Below the pieces are notes generated by a model, which saw only the letters and a list, made by a program, of their open reading frames with translations, made no database searches and had not been told where the DNA came from. The position numbers and the translations under genes were made by a program. DNA of 64,000 nt, taken from Microbaculum marinum (lineage in GTDB: Bacteria; Pseudomonadota; Alphaproteobacteria; Rhizobiales; Tepidamorphaceae). Of the stretch, positions 42,019 through 51,461 are shown in pieces (the stretch's first letter is position 1; each line of letters opens with the position of its first letter). The stretch is taken from NCBI RefSeq assembly GCF_042646165.1, contig NZ_JBHRTC010000023.1. One strand, 5' to 3'.

Positions 42019-42210
42019 TTGCGACCATCACCGATAGAGCGCGCTCAAGCGGCTGCACAGCAGGGCGGCCATTGGGCCAGTCGCTCTTATAGAGAGCCGA
42101 GCCGGGCGATTGTCGGGCGCTATGACTGCAACTGCATCGACCGCTGGGAGAATGAAGGCGGCGCCATAGTGCGGATCAATCCGGATCACCACACCGGGGG
42201 ACACAATTGA
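42019..42210 (+). CDS. Small protein before sdhB
   Basis: 63 residues from TTG 42019, with GAGGTG a few bases upstream. It contains a short YDCNCIDRW segment. No family recognised. It sits between the cupin and sdhB with 9-nt gaps on both sides, which supports a real gene in the operon, but the start codon is uncertain. Confidence 0.4.
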   Translation: MRPSPIERAQAAAQQGGHWASRSYREPSRAIVGRYDCNCIDRWENEGGAIVRINPDHHTGGHN

Positions 42211-42219
42211 GAGACGGCC

Positions 42220-43059
42220 ATGCTGATTCGCTCCTCCGATCAGAACCCTCGATACACGCTTCTCAAGCGGTTTCCCGTGCCGAGAAACTTCAAGACGGAC
42301 CGCTCGTCTCGCATTACGCGCGGAAAGCTTTGGCCCGCCCCATCACGAGCCGCGAAAATCAAGCGTCTTGAGGTTTACCGCTACGATCCGGACAAGTCGG
42401 CCAATCCTCGCCTCGACACCTATGAAGTCGATATCGAGGACTGCGGCCCCATGGTCCTCGACGCACTGATCAAAATAAAGAACGAGATTGATCCCACGCT
42501 GACCTTCCGCCGTTCCTGCCGGGAGGGCATTTGCGGATCGTGCGCCATGAACATCGATGGCACAAACTGGCTCGCCTGCACGCGCTTCCTGTCCGAAACG
42601 GCAAATCCCGCTGCGATATACCCGCTCAATCACCTTCCGATCATCAAGGATCTCGTACCCGATCTCACCCATCTCTACGCGCAATATGAATCGATCGAAC
42701 CATGGCTTCAATCCGCGACGGCGGCGCCGGATCGCGAGCGACGGCAATCGCCCGAGGACCGGCACCGGCTCGACGGATACTACGAGTGCATTCTATGCTT
42801 TTGCTGCACCGCGGGATGTCCGAGCCATTGGTGGAACGGAGATCGGTTCCTGGGTCCTGCAGCGCTGCTGCAAGCATGGCGATGGCTGGCTGACAGCCGC
42901 GACGAGGCGACGGGCAAGCGCCTCGACGAACTCGAAGATCCGTTTCGCCTCTACCGTTGCCATACGATCCTGAATTGCACCCGAACATGCCCCAAGGGCC
43001 TCAATCCCGGCAGGGCGATCGCCGAGATCAAGAAGATGATCATCCAACGCAGCAGCTGA
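42220..43059 (+). CDS. sdhB: Succinate dehydrogenase/fumarate reductase iron-sulfur subunit
   Basis: 279 residues. [2Fe-2S] ligands in SCREGICGSCAMNIDGTNWLAC, [4Fe-4S] in CILCFCCTAGCP, and [3Fe-4S] in CHTILNCTRTCPKGLNP. It is a membrane-peripheral subunit that links a flavoprotein to the quinone-binding anchor. An N-terminal extension of about 45 residues precedes the domain. The order here is sdhB-C-D, and no flavoprotein gene (sdhA) is in the window. Confidence 0.92.
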   Translation: MLIRSSDQNPRYTLLKRFPVPRNFKTDRSSRITRGKLWPAPSRAAKIKRLEVYRYDPDKSANPRLDTYEVDIEDCGPMVLDALIKIKNEIDPTLTFRRSCREGICGSCAMNIDGTNWLACTRFLSETANPAAIYPLNHLPIIKDLVPDLTHLYAQYESIEPWLQSATAAPDRERRQSPEDRHRLDGYYECILCFCCTAGCPSHWWNGDRFLGPAALLQAWRWLADSRDEATGKRLDELEDPFRLYRCHTILNCTRTCPKGLNPGRAIAEIKKMIIQRSS

Positions 43060-43063
43060 AATC

Positions 43064-43462
43064 ATGACGCATAGCCATCGCCCGACATCACCCGCTCTTC
43101 AGATCTACCGGCCGCAGCTTACCTCGGTGCTCTCTATCACCCATCGATTGACGGGCGTCGCTCTCAGCGTGGGCAGTCTCATGATCGTCGCCTGGCTCGT
43201 GGCGGGAGCGATCGGGCCTTCTGCATATGATGGCGTTCTGGTCTTCGTGCGGTCCTGGTTCGGGCTCGTCCTCCTGGCCGGCTGGACCTTCGCCATCTTC
43301 TTTCACCTCTGCAACGGCATCCGACACCTTTTCTGGGACACGGGCCGCGGCTTCGCTCTTCGGACGATATACGCCTCAGGCTGGGCTGTGGTCGCAGTGA
43401 GCACGGCACTCACAATCGGTTGCTGGGCGGCGGCGATTTTCCTGGCTTGGGGCGTCGAATGA
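43064..43462 (+). CDS. sdhC: Succinate dehydrogenase cytochrome b556 subunit
   Basis: 132 residues and three helices, with the family signatures SPALQIYRPQLTSVLSITHRLTGVALSVG and the heme-ligand region FFHLCNGIRHLFWD. It starts 4 nt after sdhB and overlaps sdhD. Confidence 0.9.
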   Translation: MTHSHRPTSPALQIYRPQLTSVLSITHRLTGVALSVGSLMIVAWLVAGAIGPSAYDGVLVFVRSWFGLVLLAGWTFAIFFHLCNGIRHLFWDTGRGFALRTIYASGWAVVAVSTALTIGCWAAAIFLAWGVE

Positions 43463-43833
43463 GGTGCTACCAAATCCAGATCCCACTGGCGCGCGCGCGC
43501 GGACTCGGCTCCGCCAGGTCGGGTGCAAGCCAATGGTGGGCTCAGCGTGTAACCGCCATCGCGCTGGTGCCGCTTACCATCTGGTTCGTCGTCTCGATCG
43601 TTCCCCTGATGGCCGCCGGCCATCAGGCTTTTCTCGATTGGCGCGGCTCACGGATCAACGTTGTCTTGCTGACGCTCTTCGTCCCGATGCTGTTCTATCA
43701 CATGGCGCTCGGTCTGCAGGTCATTGCCGAAGATTACCTGCGCCGTGAATCCACGAAGATTACCGCGAAGATATCGATTCAACTTGCCTGTCTGACGCTG
43801 ACAATCGCTTCCATTGTTGCGATCCTGCGATGA
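43459..43833 (+). CDS. sdhD: Succinate dehydrogenase membrane anchor subunit
   Basis: 124 residues and three helices. SdhD pattern (ARGLGSARSGASQWWAQRVTAIALVPLTIWFV, heme/quinone region MLFYHMALGLQVIAEDYL). The start is coupled to sdhC, and the end overlaps the CBS gene. Confidence 0.9.
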   Translation: MRCYQIQIPLARARGLGSARSGASQWWAQRVTAIALVPLTIWFVVSIVPLMAAGHQAFLDWRGSRINVVLLTLFVPMLFYHMALGLQVIAEDYLRRESTKITAKISIQLACLTLTIASIVAILR

Positions 43834-44372
43834 CGATGGACGGCACATTTCCAACCGAGGCTGCGGCGAACAACGGAAATGGATACTGGAAGTCATTCAT
43901 GAATCCGTGGCCGCTCAAGGAGACGTTTGTGAAGGTCGACACCCTGCTTCCAGCCGCGCGAGAACGACTCGTCACGATCAGCGACAAGGCACAGCTTACG
44001 GAGGCCGCCGCGCGCCTCGGCACGGGTCACACAGGTCTCGTTGTCGTCTGCGACGACGCCGGCAGAATGGCGGGAGTTGTCAGCAAGACCGACATCGTAT
44101 CACGCATCAGCCAGTGCGAAGGACATACGTGCACAATGATGGTCGCCTCGGTCATGACGCGTAGTGTCGCCTCCTGCAGACCTGACGACTCGCTCCAGAT
44201 GGCCTGGAATCTCATGAAGGAAAGGGGATATCTGCACATCCCTGTCGTCGATCGGGAAAACCGGCCCCTCGGTACGCTCTTCGCGCGCGACGTGCTTCAA
44301 GCCCTGCTGCGCGAGGTTGAGTACGAGGAAGACCTGTTACGCGACTATGTCATGGGCATCGGATATCGCTAG
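43830..44372 (+). CDS. CBS-domain pair protein
   Basis: 180 residues with two CBS motifs (about 48-95 VTISDKAQLTEAAARLG...VVCDDAGRMAGVVSKTDIV; about 105-160 VMTRSVASCRPDDSLQMAWNLMKERGYLHIPVVD). Such pairs bind adenine nucleotides and regulate partner proteins. It is coupled to sdhD, so it may sense energy state for the sdh module; this is inference. Confidence 0.85.
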   Translation: MTMDGTFPTEAAANNGNGYWKSFMNPWPLKETFVKVDTLLPAARERLVTISDKAQLTEAAARLGTGHTGLVVVCDDAGRMAGVVSKTDIVSRISQCEGHTCTMMVASVMTRSVASCRPDDSLQMAWNLMKERGYLHIPVVDRENRPLGTLFARDVLQALLREVEYEEDLLRDYVMGIGYR

Positions 44373-44661
44373 CCTCGCCATTGCAATGGCTCTCGTTCAC
44401 TCTTTCGATAGAAGGCAAATGCAGCAACAAAGGCGACAAAGAGAGATCAGGATCAAGGCCGATGACATCGCGATGCCATCCGACGGCTGCTGGATGAAAA
44501 ATCTCGCATCAAGCACGGCATTTAACCGATTGAACCCAAGCATTCATCCAGTACTGCAAGGCCATTGACCTCAATAAGGATATCCCGCACGCTAGTCGAA
44601 CACTCGAGAAGTTGCTGCCGATGAACGATCGCAATCGGAATGCGCCTGGAGGTATGAGGCG

Positions 44662-47600
44662 ATGAGCCATTTCCTTGACCGGCTGACCTACTTTCGCAGG
44701 GATCAGGAAACGTTCTCGGGTGGTCACGGCATCACGACAAGGGAAAGCCGGAAGTGGGAAGACGCCTACCGGAAGCGGTGGGCGGCGGACAAGATCGTCC
44801 GCTCCACGCACGGCGTGAACTGCACCGGATCCTGTTCCTGGAAGATTTACGTCAAGGGCGGGATCGTTACCTGGGAGACGCAGCAGACGGACTATCCGCG
44901 AACCCGGCCGGACCTGCCCAATCACGAGCCCCGCGGCTGCCCGCGCGGTGCGAGCTATTCCTGGTATCTTTATTCCGGCACGCGCATCAAATACCCGCTG
45001 GTGCGCGCCCGCTTGATCAGGCACTGGCGCGAGGCGCGCAGTTCGATGAGCCCCGTGGCTGCGTGGCGCTCGATTGTCCAGGACAGTGCCAAGCGCCGCG
45101 ACTGGGTTGCCAAGCGTGGCCGTGGTGGCTTCGTGCGCGTGGGCTGGGACGAGATCAACGAGCTGATCGCCGCGGCGAACGCCTATACGATCCGCGAGTA
45201 CGGGCCGGATCGGATCGCCGGTTTCTCGCCGATCCCCGCGATGTCGATGATCTCCTATGCGGCCGGCACGCGCTACCTGTCGCTGCTCGGCGGCACGATG
45301 CTTTCCTTCTACGACTGGTATTGCGACCTGCCGCCCTCTTCCCCACAGGTGTGGGGCGAGCAGACAGACGTGCCGGAGAGCGCGGATTGGTATAATGCCG
45401 GCTTCCTGCTGGTCTGGGGCTCGAATGTGCCGATGACGCGGGCTCCGGATGCCCACTTCTATTCGGAGGTTCGCTATCGGGGCGCCAAGAGCGTCGTCAT
45501 CGCGCCCGACTACAACGAGGCGGCGAAATTCTCCGACATGTGGCTGCATCCCAAGCAGGGCACGGATGCAGCGCTTGCCCTCGCGCTCGGCCACGTGGTG
45601 CTGCGCGAGTTCTATCTCGATCGGCAGGCGGAGTATTTCGCCGACTACACGCGCCGCTTCTCTGACTTTCCGCTGCTCGTCACGCTGGCCGAGCGCGACG
45701 GTCAGCTCGTGCCCGACCGGATGCTGCGTGCCGCAGATCTGCCGGACAGTCTCGGCGAAACCAACAACCCCGATTGGAAGGCCGTCGGCATCGACGAGGT
45801 GACCGGCGAATTGGTGGCGCCGCTTGGCTCTTCTGGATTCCGCTGGGGCGAACAGGGCAAGTGGAACCTCGAGGAGCGGGACGGCAAGGGCCGCGACATC
45901 CGGCTTCGCCTGAGCCTTGCCGACGCCCATGACGGGATCATGCCCGTCTCCTTCCCCTATTTCGGCGGCACCGCCGCGCATGACTGGGTCGCCACCACAC
46001 ACGAACGGATCCTCAAACGCAACGTGCCGGTTCGCGAGATTGAGCGTGCGGACGGCGGCAAGCTGCGGGTGGCAACCGTCTTCGATCTCTACTGTGCCAA
46101 CTACGGCCTCGACCGCGGCTTTGGCGGCGAAAACGTCGCCACCAGTTTCGACGACGATATCCCTTTCACGCCCGCCTGGGCGGAAAAGGTGACCGGCGTG
46201 CCGCGGCAGGCCATCATTCAGGTGGCGCGCGAGTTCGCCGCCAACGCCGAGACCACCAAGGGGCGCTCCATGGTGATCCTCGGAGCGGGGCTCAATCACT
46301 GGTACCACATGGATATGAGCTACCGCGGCATCATTCAGCTTCTGGTGATGTGCGGCTGCGTCGGCAAATCCGGGGGCGGTTGGGCACATTATGTCGGCCA
46401 GGAAAAGCTGCGCCCGCAGACCGGCTGGCTACCGCTGGCCTTCGCGCTCGACTGGACCCGGCCGCCGCGACAGATGAACGGCACCAGCTTCTTCTACGCC
46501 CATAGCGACCAGTGGCGCTACGAGACAATGAAGGTCTCCGAGCTCCTCTCCCCGCTGGCGCCGGCCGGCGACTGGTCGGGCGCCATGATCGACTACAATG
46601 TCCGGGCCGAGCGAATGGGATGGCTGCCCTCCGCACCGCAGTTCGAAACGAACTCGCTGGAGCTCGGCGGAAAGATCGCCGAGTCCGGACGCGACGCCGG
46701 CGAGGCCGTGGTCGAAGGGCTGAAGTCCGGCGAGATCAAACTTTCGAACTCCGACCCGGACAATCCGCGCAACTGGCCACGCAACATGTTCTTCTGGCGC
46801 TCCAACGTTCTGGGCGCCAGCGGCAAGGGCCATGAATATTTTCTGAAACACTTCGTCGGCTCGTTGCACGGCGTGGTGGGGACTGACGATCGCGAAGAAA
46901 TCCAGCGGCCGGAGGAGGTCGTCTGGCGCAAGGAAGCGCCGGTCGGCAAGCTCGACCTGATGGTCAATGTCGACTTTCGCATGTCGACCACCAGCACCTA
47001 CTCGGACATCGTCCTGCCGACGGCCACCTGGTACGAGAAGCACGATCTCAACACCACGGACATGCATCCCTTCATTCATCCGCTGACGGCGGCGGTGGAT
47101 CCCGCATGGGAGGCGCGCAGCGATTGGGCGATCTTTCGCGGTCTCGCACGCAAGTTCTCCGAAGTGGCGCCCGAAGTGCTGGGGATCGAAAGGGACGTCG
47201 TCCTGTCGCCGATTCAGCACGATACGCCGGGCGAGCTCGGGCAGGCCTATGAGCCGAAGGACTGGAATCGCGGCGAGTGTGAACCGGTTCCCGGCAAGAC
47301 CATGCCCAGCGTGCATCTTGTCGAGCGCAACTATCCCGAGACCTTCCTGCGCTTCACCTCCCTCGGCCCCGACCTCGAGAAGTTCGGCAATGGCTCCAAG
47401 GGGCAGAACTGGAAGGCCGAGCGGGAGATAGAGCATCTTGGCAATCTGAACGGACGCGTCGCAGAAGGCCCAACGGCGGGGCGGCCGAAGATCGACTCCG
47501 ATATCGATGCCTGCGAGACGATCCTAATGCTTGCTCCGGAAACGAACGGTGAGGTGGCGATCAAAGCCTGGAACGTGCTCTCGAAGGCGACAGGGCGCCC

Positions 47601-48447
47601 GCACGCGCATCTTGCCGAAGGAAAGGAGGAGGAGAAGATCCGATTCCGCGATATTGTCAGCCAGCCACGCAAGATCATCTCCTCGCCGACCTGGTCGGGG
47701 ATCGAGAGCGAGAGCGTCTGCTACAACGCCGGCTACACCAACGTCCACGAGCTGATCCCGTGGCGGACCATAACGGGCCGCCAGCAGCTTTATCAGGACC
47801 ACCACTGGATGCGCGCCTTTGGCGAGGCGTTCGTCACGTGGAAGCCGCCGATCGATACGCGCAGCGTGGCGCGGGCGCTCGGCAAGCTGCCAAATGGCAA
47901 CCCTGAGATCCTGCTCAACTTCCTCACGCCGCATCAGAAGTGGGGGATCCATTCAACCTACACCGAGAATCTCATCATGCTGAGCCTGAACCGTGGCGGG
48001 CCGGCGGTGTGGATCAGTGAAAAGGACGCAGCCGAGGCAGGAATCGTCGATAATGACTGGATCGAGGCCTTCAACGTGAATGGCGCGCTCACCGCACGGG
48101 CGATCGTGAGCCAGCGCATCATGCCCGGCTCATGCATCATGTATCACGCGCAGGAGAAGGTCGTGAACACAGTCGGCTCGGAGGTCACGGGCCAACGTGG
48201 CGGCATCCATAATTCGGTCACGCGCATCAATATGAAGCCGACCCACATGATCGGCGGCTACGCCCAGCTCGCCTACGCGTTCAACTACTATGGAACGGTG
48301 GGCGCCAATCGCGATGAGATCGTGATCCTGCGCAAGATGAGCGAGGTGAACTGGTTCGACAAAGCCGCCGACGACGCGGCGAATGTCGAGAGCGGCACCG
48401 CTGATTGGGGCACCGGAACTCGCAAGGGCAAGGAGGCCGCGGAATGA
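44662..48447 (+). CDS. narG: Respiratory nitrate reductase alpha subunit
   Basis: 1261 residues, full-length NarG. It has the unusual [4Fe-4S] site with His ligand (HGVNCTGSCSW, His near residue 50) and the further Cys in RGCPRGASYSWY. Molybdopterin-domain segments follow across the protein. It reduces nitrate to nitrite on the cytoplasmic face. ATG 44662 is preceded by GGAGG. The upstream 289 nt contain no obvious FNR-type box; TTGACCTCAATAAG at about 44565 is only a weak match. Confidence 0.95.
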   Translation: MSHFLDRLTYFRRDQETFSGGHGITTRESRKWEDAYRKRWAADKIVRSTHGVNCTGSCSWKIYVKGGIVTWETQQTDYPRTRPDLPNHEPRGCPRGASYSWYLYSGTRIKYPLVRARLIRHWREARSSMSPVAAWRSIVQDSAKRRDWVAKRGRGGFVRVGWDEINELIAAANAYTIREYGPDRIAGFSPIPAMSMISYAAGTRYLSLLGGTMLSFYDWYCDLPPSSPQVWGEQTDVPESADWYNAGFLLVWGSNVPMTRAPDAHFYSEVRYRGAKSVVIAPDYNEAAKFSDMWLHPKQGTDAALALALGHVVLREFYLDRQAEYFADYTRRFSDFPLLVTLAERDGQLVPDRMLRAADLPDSLGETNNPDWKAVGIDEVTGELVAPLGSSGFRWGEQGKWNLEERDGKGRDIRLRLSLADAHDGIMPVSFPYFGGTAAHDWVATTHERILKRNVPVREIERADGGKLRVATVFDLYCANYGLDRGFGGENVATSFDDDIPFTPAWAEKVTGVPRQAIIQVAREFAANAETTKGRSMVILGAGLNHWYHMDMSYRGIIQLLVMCGCVGKSGGGWAHYVGQEKLRPQTGWLPLAFALDWTRPPRQMNGTSFFYAHSDQWRYETMKVSELLSPLAPAGDWSGAMIDYNVRAERMGWLPSAPQFETNSLELGGKIAESGRDAGEAVVEGLKSGEIKLSNSDPDNPRNWPRNMFFWRSNVLGASGKGHEYFLKHFVGSLHGVVGTDDREEIQRPEEVVWRKEAPVGKLDLMVNVDFRMSTTSTYSDIVLPTATWYEKHDLNTTDMHPFIHPLTAAVDPAWEARSDWAIFRGLARKFSEVAPEVLGIERDVVLSPIQHDTPGELGQAYEPKDWNRGECEPVPGKTMPSVHLVERNYPETFLRFTSLGPDLEKFGNGSKGQNWKAEREIEHLGNLNGRVAEGPTAGRPKIDSDIDACETILMLAPETNGEVAIKAWNVLSKATGRPHAHLAEGKEEEKIRFRDIVSQPRKIISSPTWSGIESESVCYNAGYTNVHELIPWRTITGRQQLYQDHHWMRAFGEAFVTWKPPIDTRSVARALGKLPNGNPEILLNFLTPHQKWGIHSTYTENLIMLSLNRGGPAVWISEKDAAEAGIVDNDWIEAFNVNGALTARAIVSQRIMPGSCIMYHAQEKVVNTVGSEVTGQRGGIHNSVTRINMKPTHMIGGYAQLAYAFNYYGTVGANRDEIVILRKMSEVNWFDKAADDAANVESGTADWGTGTRKGKEAAE

Positions 48448-49970
48448 GAATCCGAGCGCAGATCGCAATGGTCCTGAACCTCGACAAATGCATCGGCTGT
48501 CATACCTGCTCGATCACCTGCAAGAATGTCTGGACCAACCGCGAAGGCGTTGAATACGTCTGGTTCAACAATGTCGAGACGAAGCCCGGCATCGGCTATC
48601 CGAAAGATTGGGAGAACCAGAAGCGCTGGCGAGGCGGCTGGGTCCGCACGAAGCGCGGCAAGCTTATTCCGCGCCAAGGCTCGAAGTGGCGCATCCTGTC
48701 GAAGATATTCGCCAATCCCCACCTGCCCGAGATAGACGACTTCTACGAACCCTACACATTCGAATACGAGTGGCTGCAGAAGGCTCCAGAACTTCAAGCG
48801 CAACCCTCGGCCAAGCCACGTTCGCTGCTGACCGGCTCGGTCATCAACAAGATCGAGTGGTCGGGAAATTGGGAGGACATGCTGGGCGGCGAGTTCGAGA
48901 AGCGCAGCCACGACTACAATTTCGAAGGCGTCGAGAGGGAGATCTACGGCGAGTTCGAAAAGACCTTCATGATGTATCTGCCGAGGCTGTGCGAACACTG
49001 CCTCAACCCGTCCTGCCTCGCCTCCTGCCCTTCGGGCGCCATCTACAAGCGCGAGGAGGACGGCATCGTCCTCATTGATCAGGAGAAGTGTCGCGGCTGG
49101 CGCATGTGCGTCTCAGGGTGTCCTTACAAGAAAATCTACTACAACTGGTCCACGGGCAAATCCGAGAAGTGCATCTTCTGTTATCCGCGCATAGAAACCG
49201 GCCAGCCGACCGTCTGTTCCGAGACCTGCGTCGGGCGCATCCGCTACCTCGGCGTGGTGCTCTACGACGCTGACAGGATCGAGGTGGCAGCCTCCGTCGA
49301 AAACGAGCAAGACCTCTATCCCGCCCAGCTCGGTGTGTTCCTCGATCCGAACGATCCCGAGGTCCAGGCCGAGGCACGTGCGCAGGGAATCCCGGATCAA
49401 TGGCTGGAGGGGGCAATCCGCTCGCCCATCTACAAGATGGCGGTGGAGTGGAAGGTCGCCTTTCCTCTTCACCCCGAGTACCGCACCCTGCCCATGGTCT
49501 GGTATGTGCCGCCGCTCTCGCCGATCCAGTCGGCGCATGAAGCCGGCAAGATCAGCGCCAAGGACGGAATGCCGGACGTGCGCAGCCTGCGCATCCCATT
49601 GCGTTATCTCGCCAATCTTTTGACCGCGGGCGACGAGGCGCCGGTTGCTACTGCACTGGAACGCATGCTCGCCATGCGCTCCTATATGCGTGCCAAGAGC
49701 GTGGAAGGCCGGATCGATCCCGCAATCCCCGAGCGGGTCGGGCTCACCCAGGCGATGATCGAGGAGATGTATAAGATCATGGCCTTGGCGAATTACGAGG
49801 ACCGCTATGTGATCCCGACAGCCCATCGCGAGACAAACGAAGATGCCTATGCGCTTCGTGGTTCCACCGGATTCGGCTTCCAGGAGGATACCAATGGGGC
49901 CACGAAGATGAACCTCTTCGGGGGCGCCAAGCGCACGCCCCGCAAGCCCTTCATGGATGCGCCGACATGA
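48444..49970 (+). CDS. narH: Respiratory nitrate reductase beta subunit
   Basis: 508 residues from ATG 48444. Four cysteine groups bind one [3Fe-4S] and three [4Fe-4S] clusters (CIGCHTCSITCKNVW, CEHCLNPSCLASCP, CRGWRMCVSGCP, CIFCYPR...CSETC); the CRGWRMC tryptophan marks the 3Fe site. It overlaps narG and narJ in ATGA couplings. Confidence 0.95.
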   Translation: MRIRAQIAMVLNLDKCIGCHTCSITCKNVWTNREGVEYVWFNNVETKPGIGYPKDWENQKRWRGGWVRTKRGKLIPRQGSKWRILSKIFANPHLPEIDDFYEPYTFEYEWLQKAPELQAQPSAKPRSLLTGSVINKIEWSGNWEDMLGGEFEKRSHDYNFEGVEREIYGEFEKTFMMYLPRLCEHCLNPSCLASCPSGAIYKREEDGIVLIDQEKCRGWRMCVSGCPYKKIYYNWSTGKSEKCIFCYPRIETGQPTVCSETCVGRIRYLGVVLYDADRIEVAASVENEQDLYPAQLGVFLDPNDPEVQAEARAQGIPDQWLEGAIRSPIYKMAVEWKVAFPLHPEYRTLPMVWYVPPLSPIQSAHEAGKISAKDGMPDVRSLRIPLRYLANLLTAGDEAPVATALERMLAMRSYMRAKSVEGRIDPAIPERVGLTQAMIEEMYKIMALANYEDRYVIPTAHRETNEDAYALRGSTGFGFQEDTNGATKMNLFGGAKRTPRKPFMDAPT

Positions 49971-50668
49971 GACTGACGCTGCGCGCCCAGGCCATCCTGC
50001 TCGGCTATCCCTCGGCCGAACTCCAGGCGAATATCAGCGAAATCCGCGAGGCGCTGACATCCGAGAAGGCACTGCCGCGCGCCGCGATACGACGGCTCGA
50101 GCCGCTGCTGGCGCGGCTGGAGACGCAGGACCTGCTCGACGCGCAGGCCGATTACAGCGAGCTTTTCGACCGCTCGCGCGCGCTCTCGCTGCATCTGTTC
50201 GAACACGTCCATGGCGAAAGCCGCGAGCGCGGCCAGGCAATGATCGATCTCGGCCAGCAATATATCGACCACGGCTATCTGCTCGAGACGCAAGAGATGC
50301 CGGATTTCATTCCCGTCTTCCTCGAATTCGTTTCGTGCTTGCGGCCAGCCGAAGCGCGCGAAATGCTTGGTGAGCCGGCTCACGTCTTTGCGGCGCTCGA
50401 ACAGCGTCTGACCGAGCGCGGCTCGGATTACGCATCGGTCCTTAGTGCATTGCTCGCACTGGCCGCGCATCGTCCCGATGCCGTCGCGCTGGAGGAACTG
50501 CAGAAGAACGCGCCCTCCGACGATCCGGCAAGAATCGACGATGAGTGGGAGGAGAAGCCCGTCACCTTCACCGAACCGCATGAGATGGGCGGGCCGACAG
50601 GGATCGTCGCCAAGATCCGGGCTGCCCGTAAGGCGAAGGTATCCGCCCGAACCAGAACCGAAGGTTGA
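49967..50668 (+). CDS. narJ: Nitrate reductase molybdenum cofactor assembly chaperone
   Basis: 233 residues, TorD/NarJ family (AILLGYPSAELQANISEIREAL, LHLFEHVHGESRERGQAMIDLGQQY). Needed for cofactor insertion into NarG. Coupled to narH, with narI 10 nt downstream. Confidence 0.92.
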   Translation: MRLTLRAQAILLGYPSAELQANISEIREALTSEKALPRAAIRRLEPLLARLETQDLLDAQADYSELFDRSRALSLHLFEHVHGESRERGQAMIDLGQQYIDHGYLLETQEMPDFIPVFLEFVSCLRPAEAREMLGEPAHVFAALEQRLTERGSDYASVLSALLALAAHRPDAVALEELQKNAPSDDPARIDDEWEEKPVTFTEPHEMGGPTGIVAKIRAARKAKVSARTRTEG

Positions 50669-50678
50669 GGAGAATGCA

Positions 50679-51461
50679 ATGAATGACTTTCTCAATCAGC
50701 TGGCCTTCGGCTGGTATCCCTATCTGGCACTCACGGTTCTGTTCGTCGGTTCGATCCTGCGTTTCGACGCCTCGCAGTACAGCTGGAGAGCCCAGTCGAG
50801 CCAGTTCCTGCGCCGTCGGCAGATGATGATCGGCTCCAATCTCTTCCATCTGGGCGTGCTGGTGCTTTTCGTGGGGCACCTGTTCGGTTTGCTCACCCCG
50901 ATCGGCGTCATCGAGACACTTGGAATCAGCCACGGCTTCAAACAGCTGCTGGCTCTTGTCGTGGGAGGGATTGCCGGTATCTTCGCTCTCGCCGGAGCGA
51001 CGATTCTCCTGCACCGGAGGCTGGCCGACCCACGCATCCGGAAGAGCTCCTCCTTCGGAGACATCGCCGTTCTGGTGCTGATCTGGCTGCAACTCGTGCT
51101 GGGCATTGGTACGATCTACTGGACCATGCAGCATCTCGACGGCAGCGTCATGGTCCAGTTCATGGGATGGGCCAGCGGCATCCTCACGCTGAATCCCGCG
51201 GCGCCGGATCTGATTTCCGATGTGGCCCTAGTTTATAAGCTGCACATCATTCTCGGCCTGACGCTGTTCGTCATCACGCCGTTCACGCGGCTCGTCCACA
51301 TCTGGAGCGCGCCCATCTGGTACCTGTTCCGTCCGGGCTACCAGATCGTTCGATCCCTCGGACCGGTGAGGCGACGGGCGACGGAGCCTCCCGCGCTGGG
51401 CGGCTATGGAGGCCAGACGGTGGCCCGACAACAATCGGAGAGTGGAGGAAGCGGAGCATGA
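50679..51461 (+). CDS. narI: Respiratory nitrate reductase gamma subunit
   Basis: 260 residues and five helices, b-type heme membrane subunit that oxidises quinol (GSILRFDASQYSWRAQSSQFL, GHLFGLLTPIG, HIILGLTLFVITPFTRLVHIWSAP). GAGGAG precedes ATG 50679. Coupled to ppiC. Confidence 0.94.
   Translation: MNDFLNQLAFGWYPYLALTVLFVGSILRFDASQYSWRAQSSQFLRRRQMMIGSNLFHLGVLVLFVGHLFGLLTPIGVIETLGISHGFKQLLALVVGGIAGIFALAGATILLHRRLADPRIRKSSSFGDIAVLVLIWLQLVLGIGTIYWTMQHLDGSVMVQFMGWASGILTLNPAAPDLISDVALVYKLHIILGLTLFVITPFTRLVHIWSAPIWYLFRPGYQIVRSLGPVRRRATEPPALGGYGGQTVARQQSESGGSGA

Noticed and set aside
44509..46389. 626-codon open frame on the - strand across narG
   Set aside because: It is the antisense shadow of narG in GC-rich DNA; no domain, no ribosome binding site, and narG is intact.
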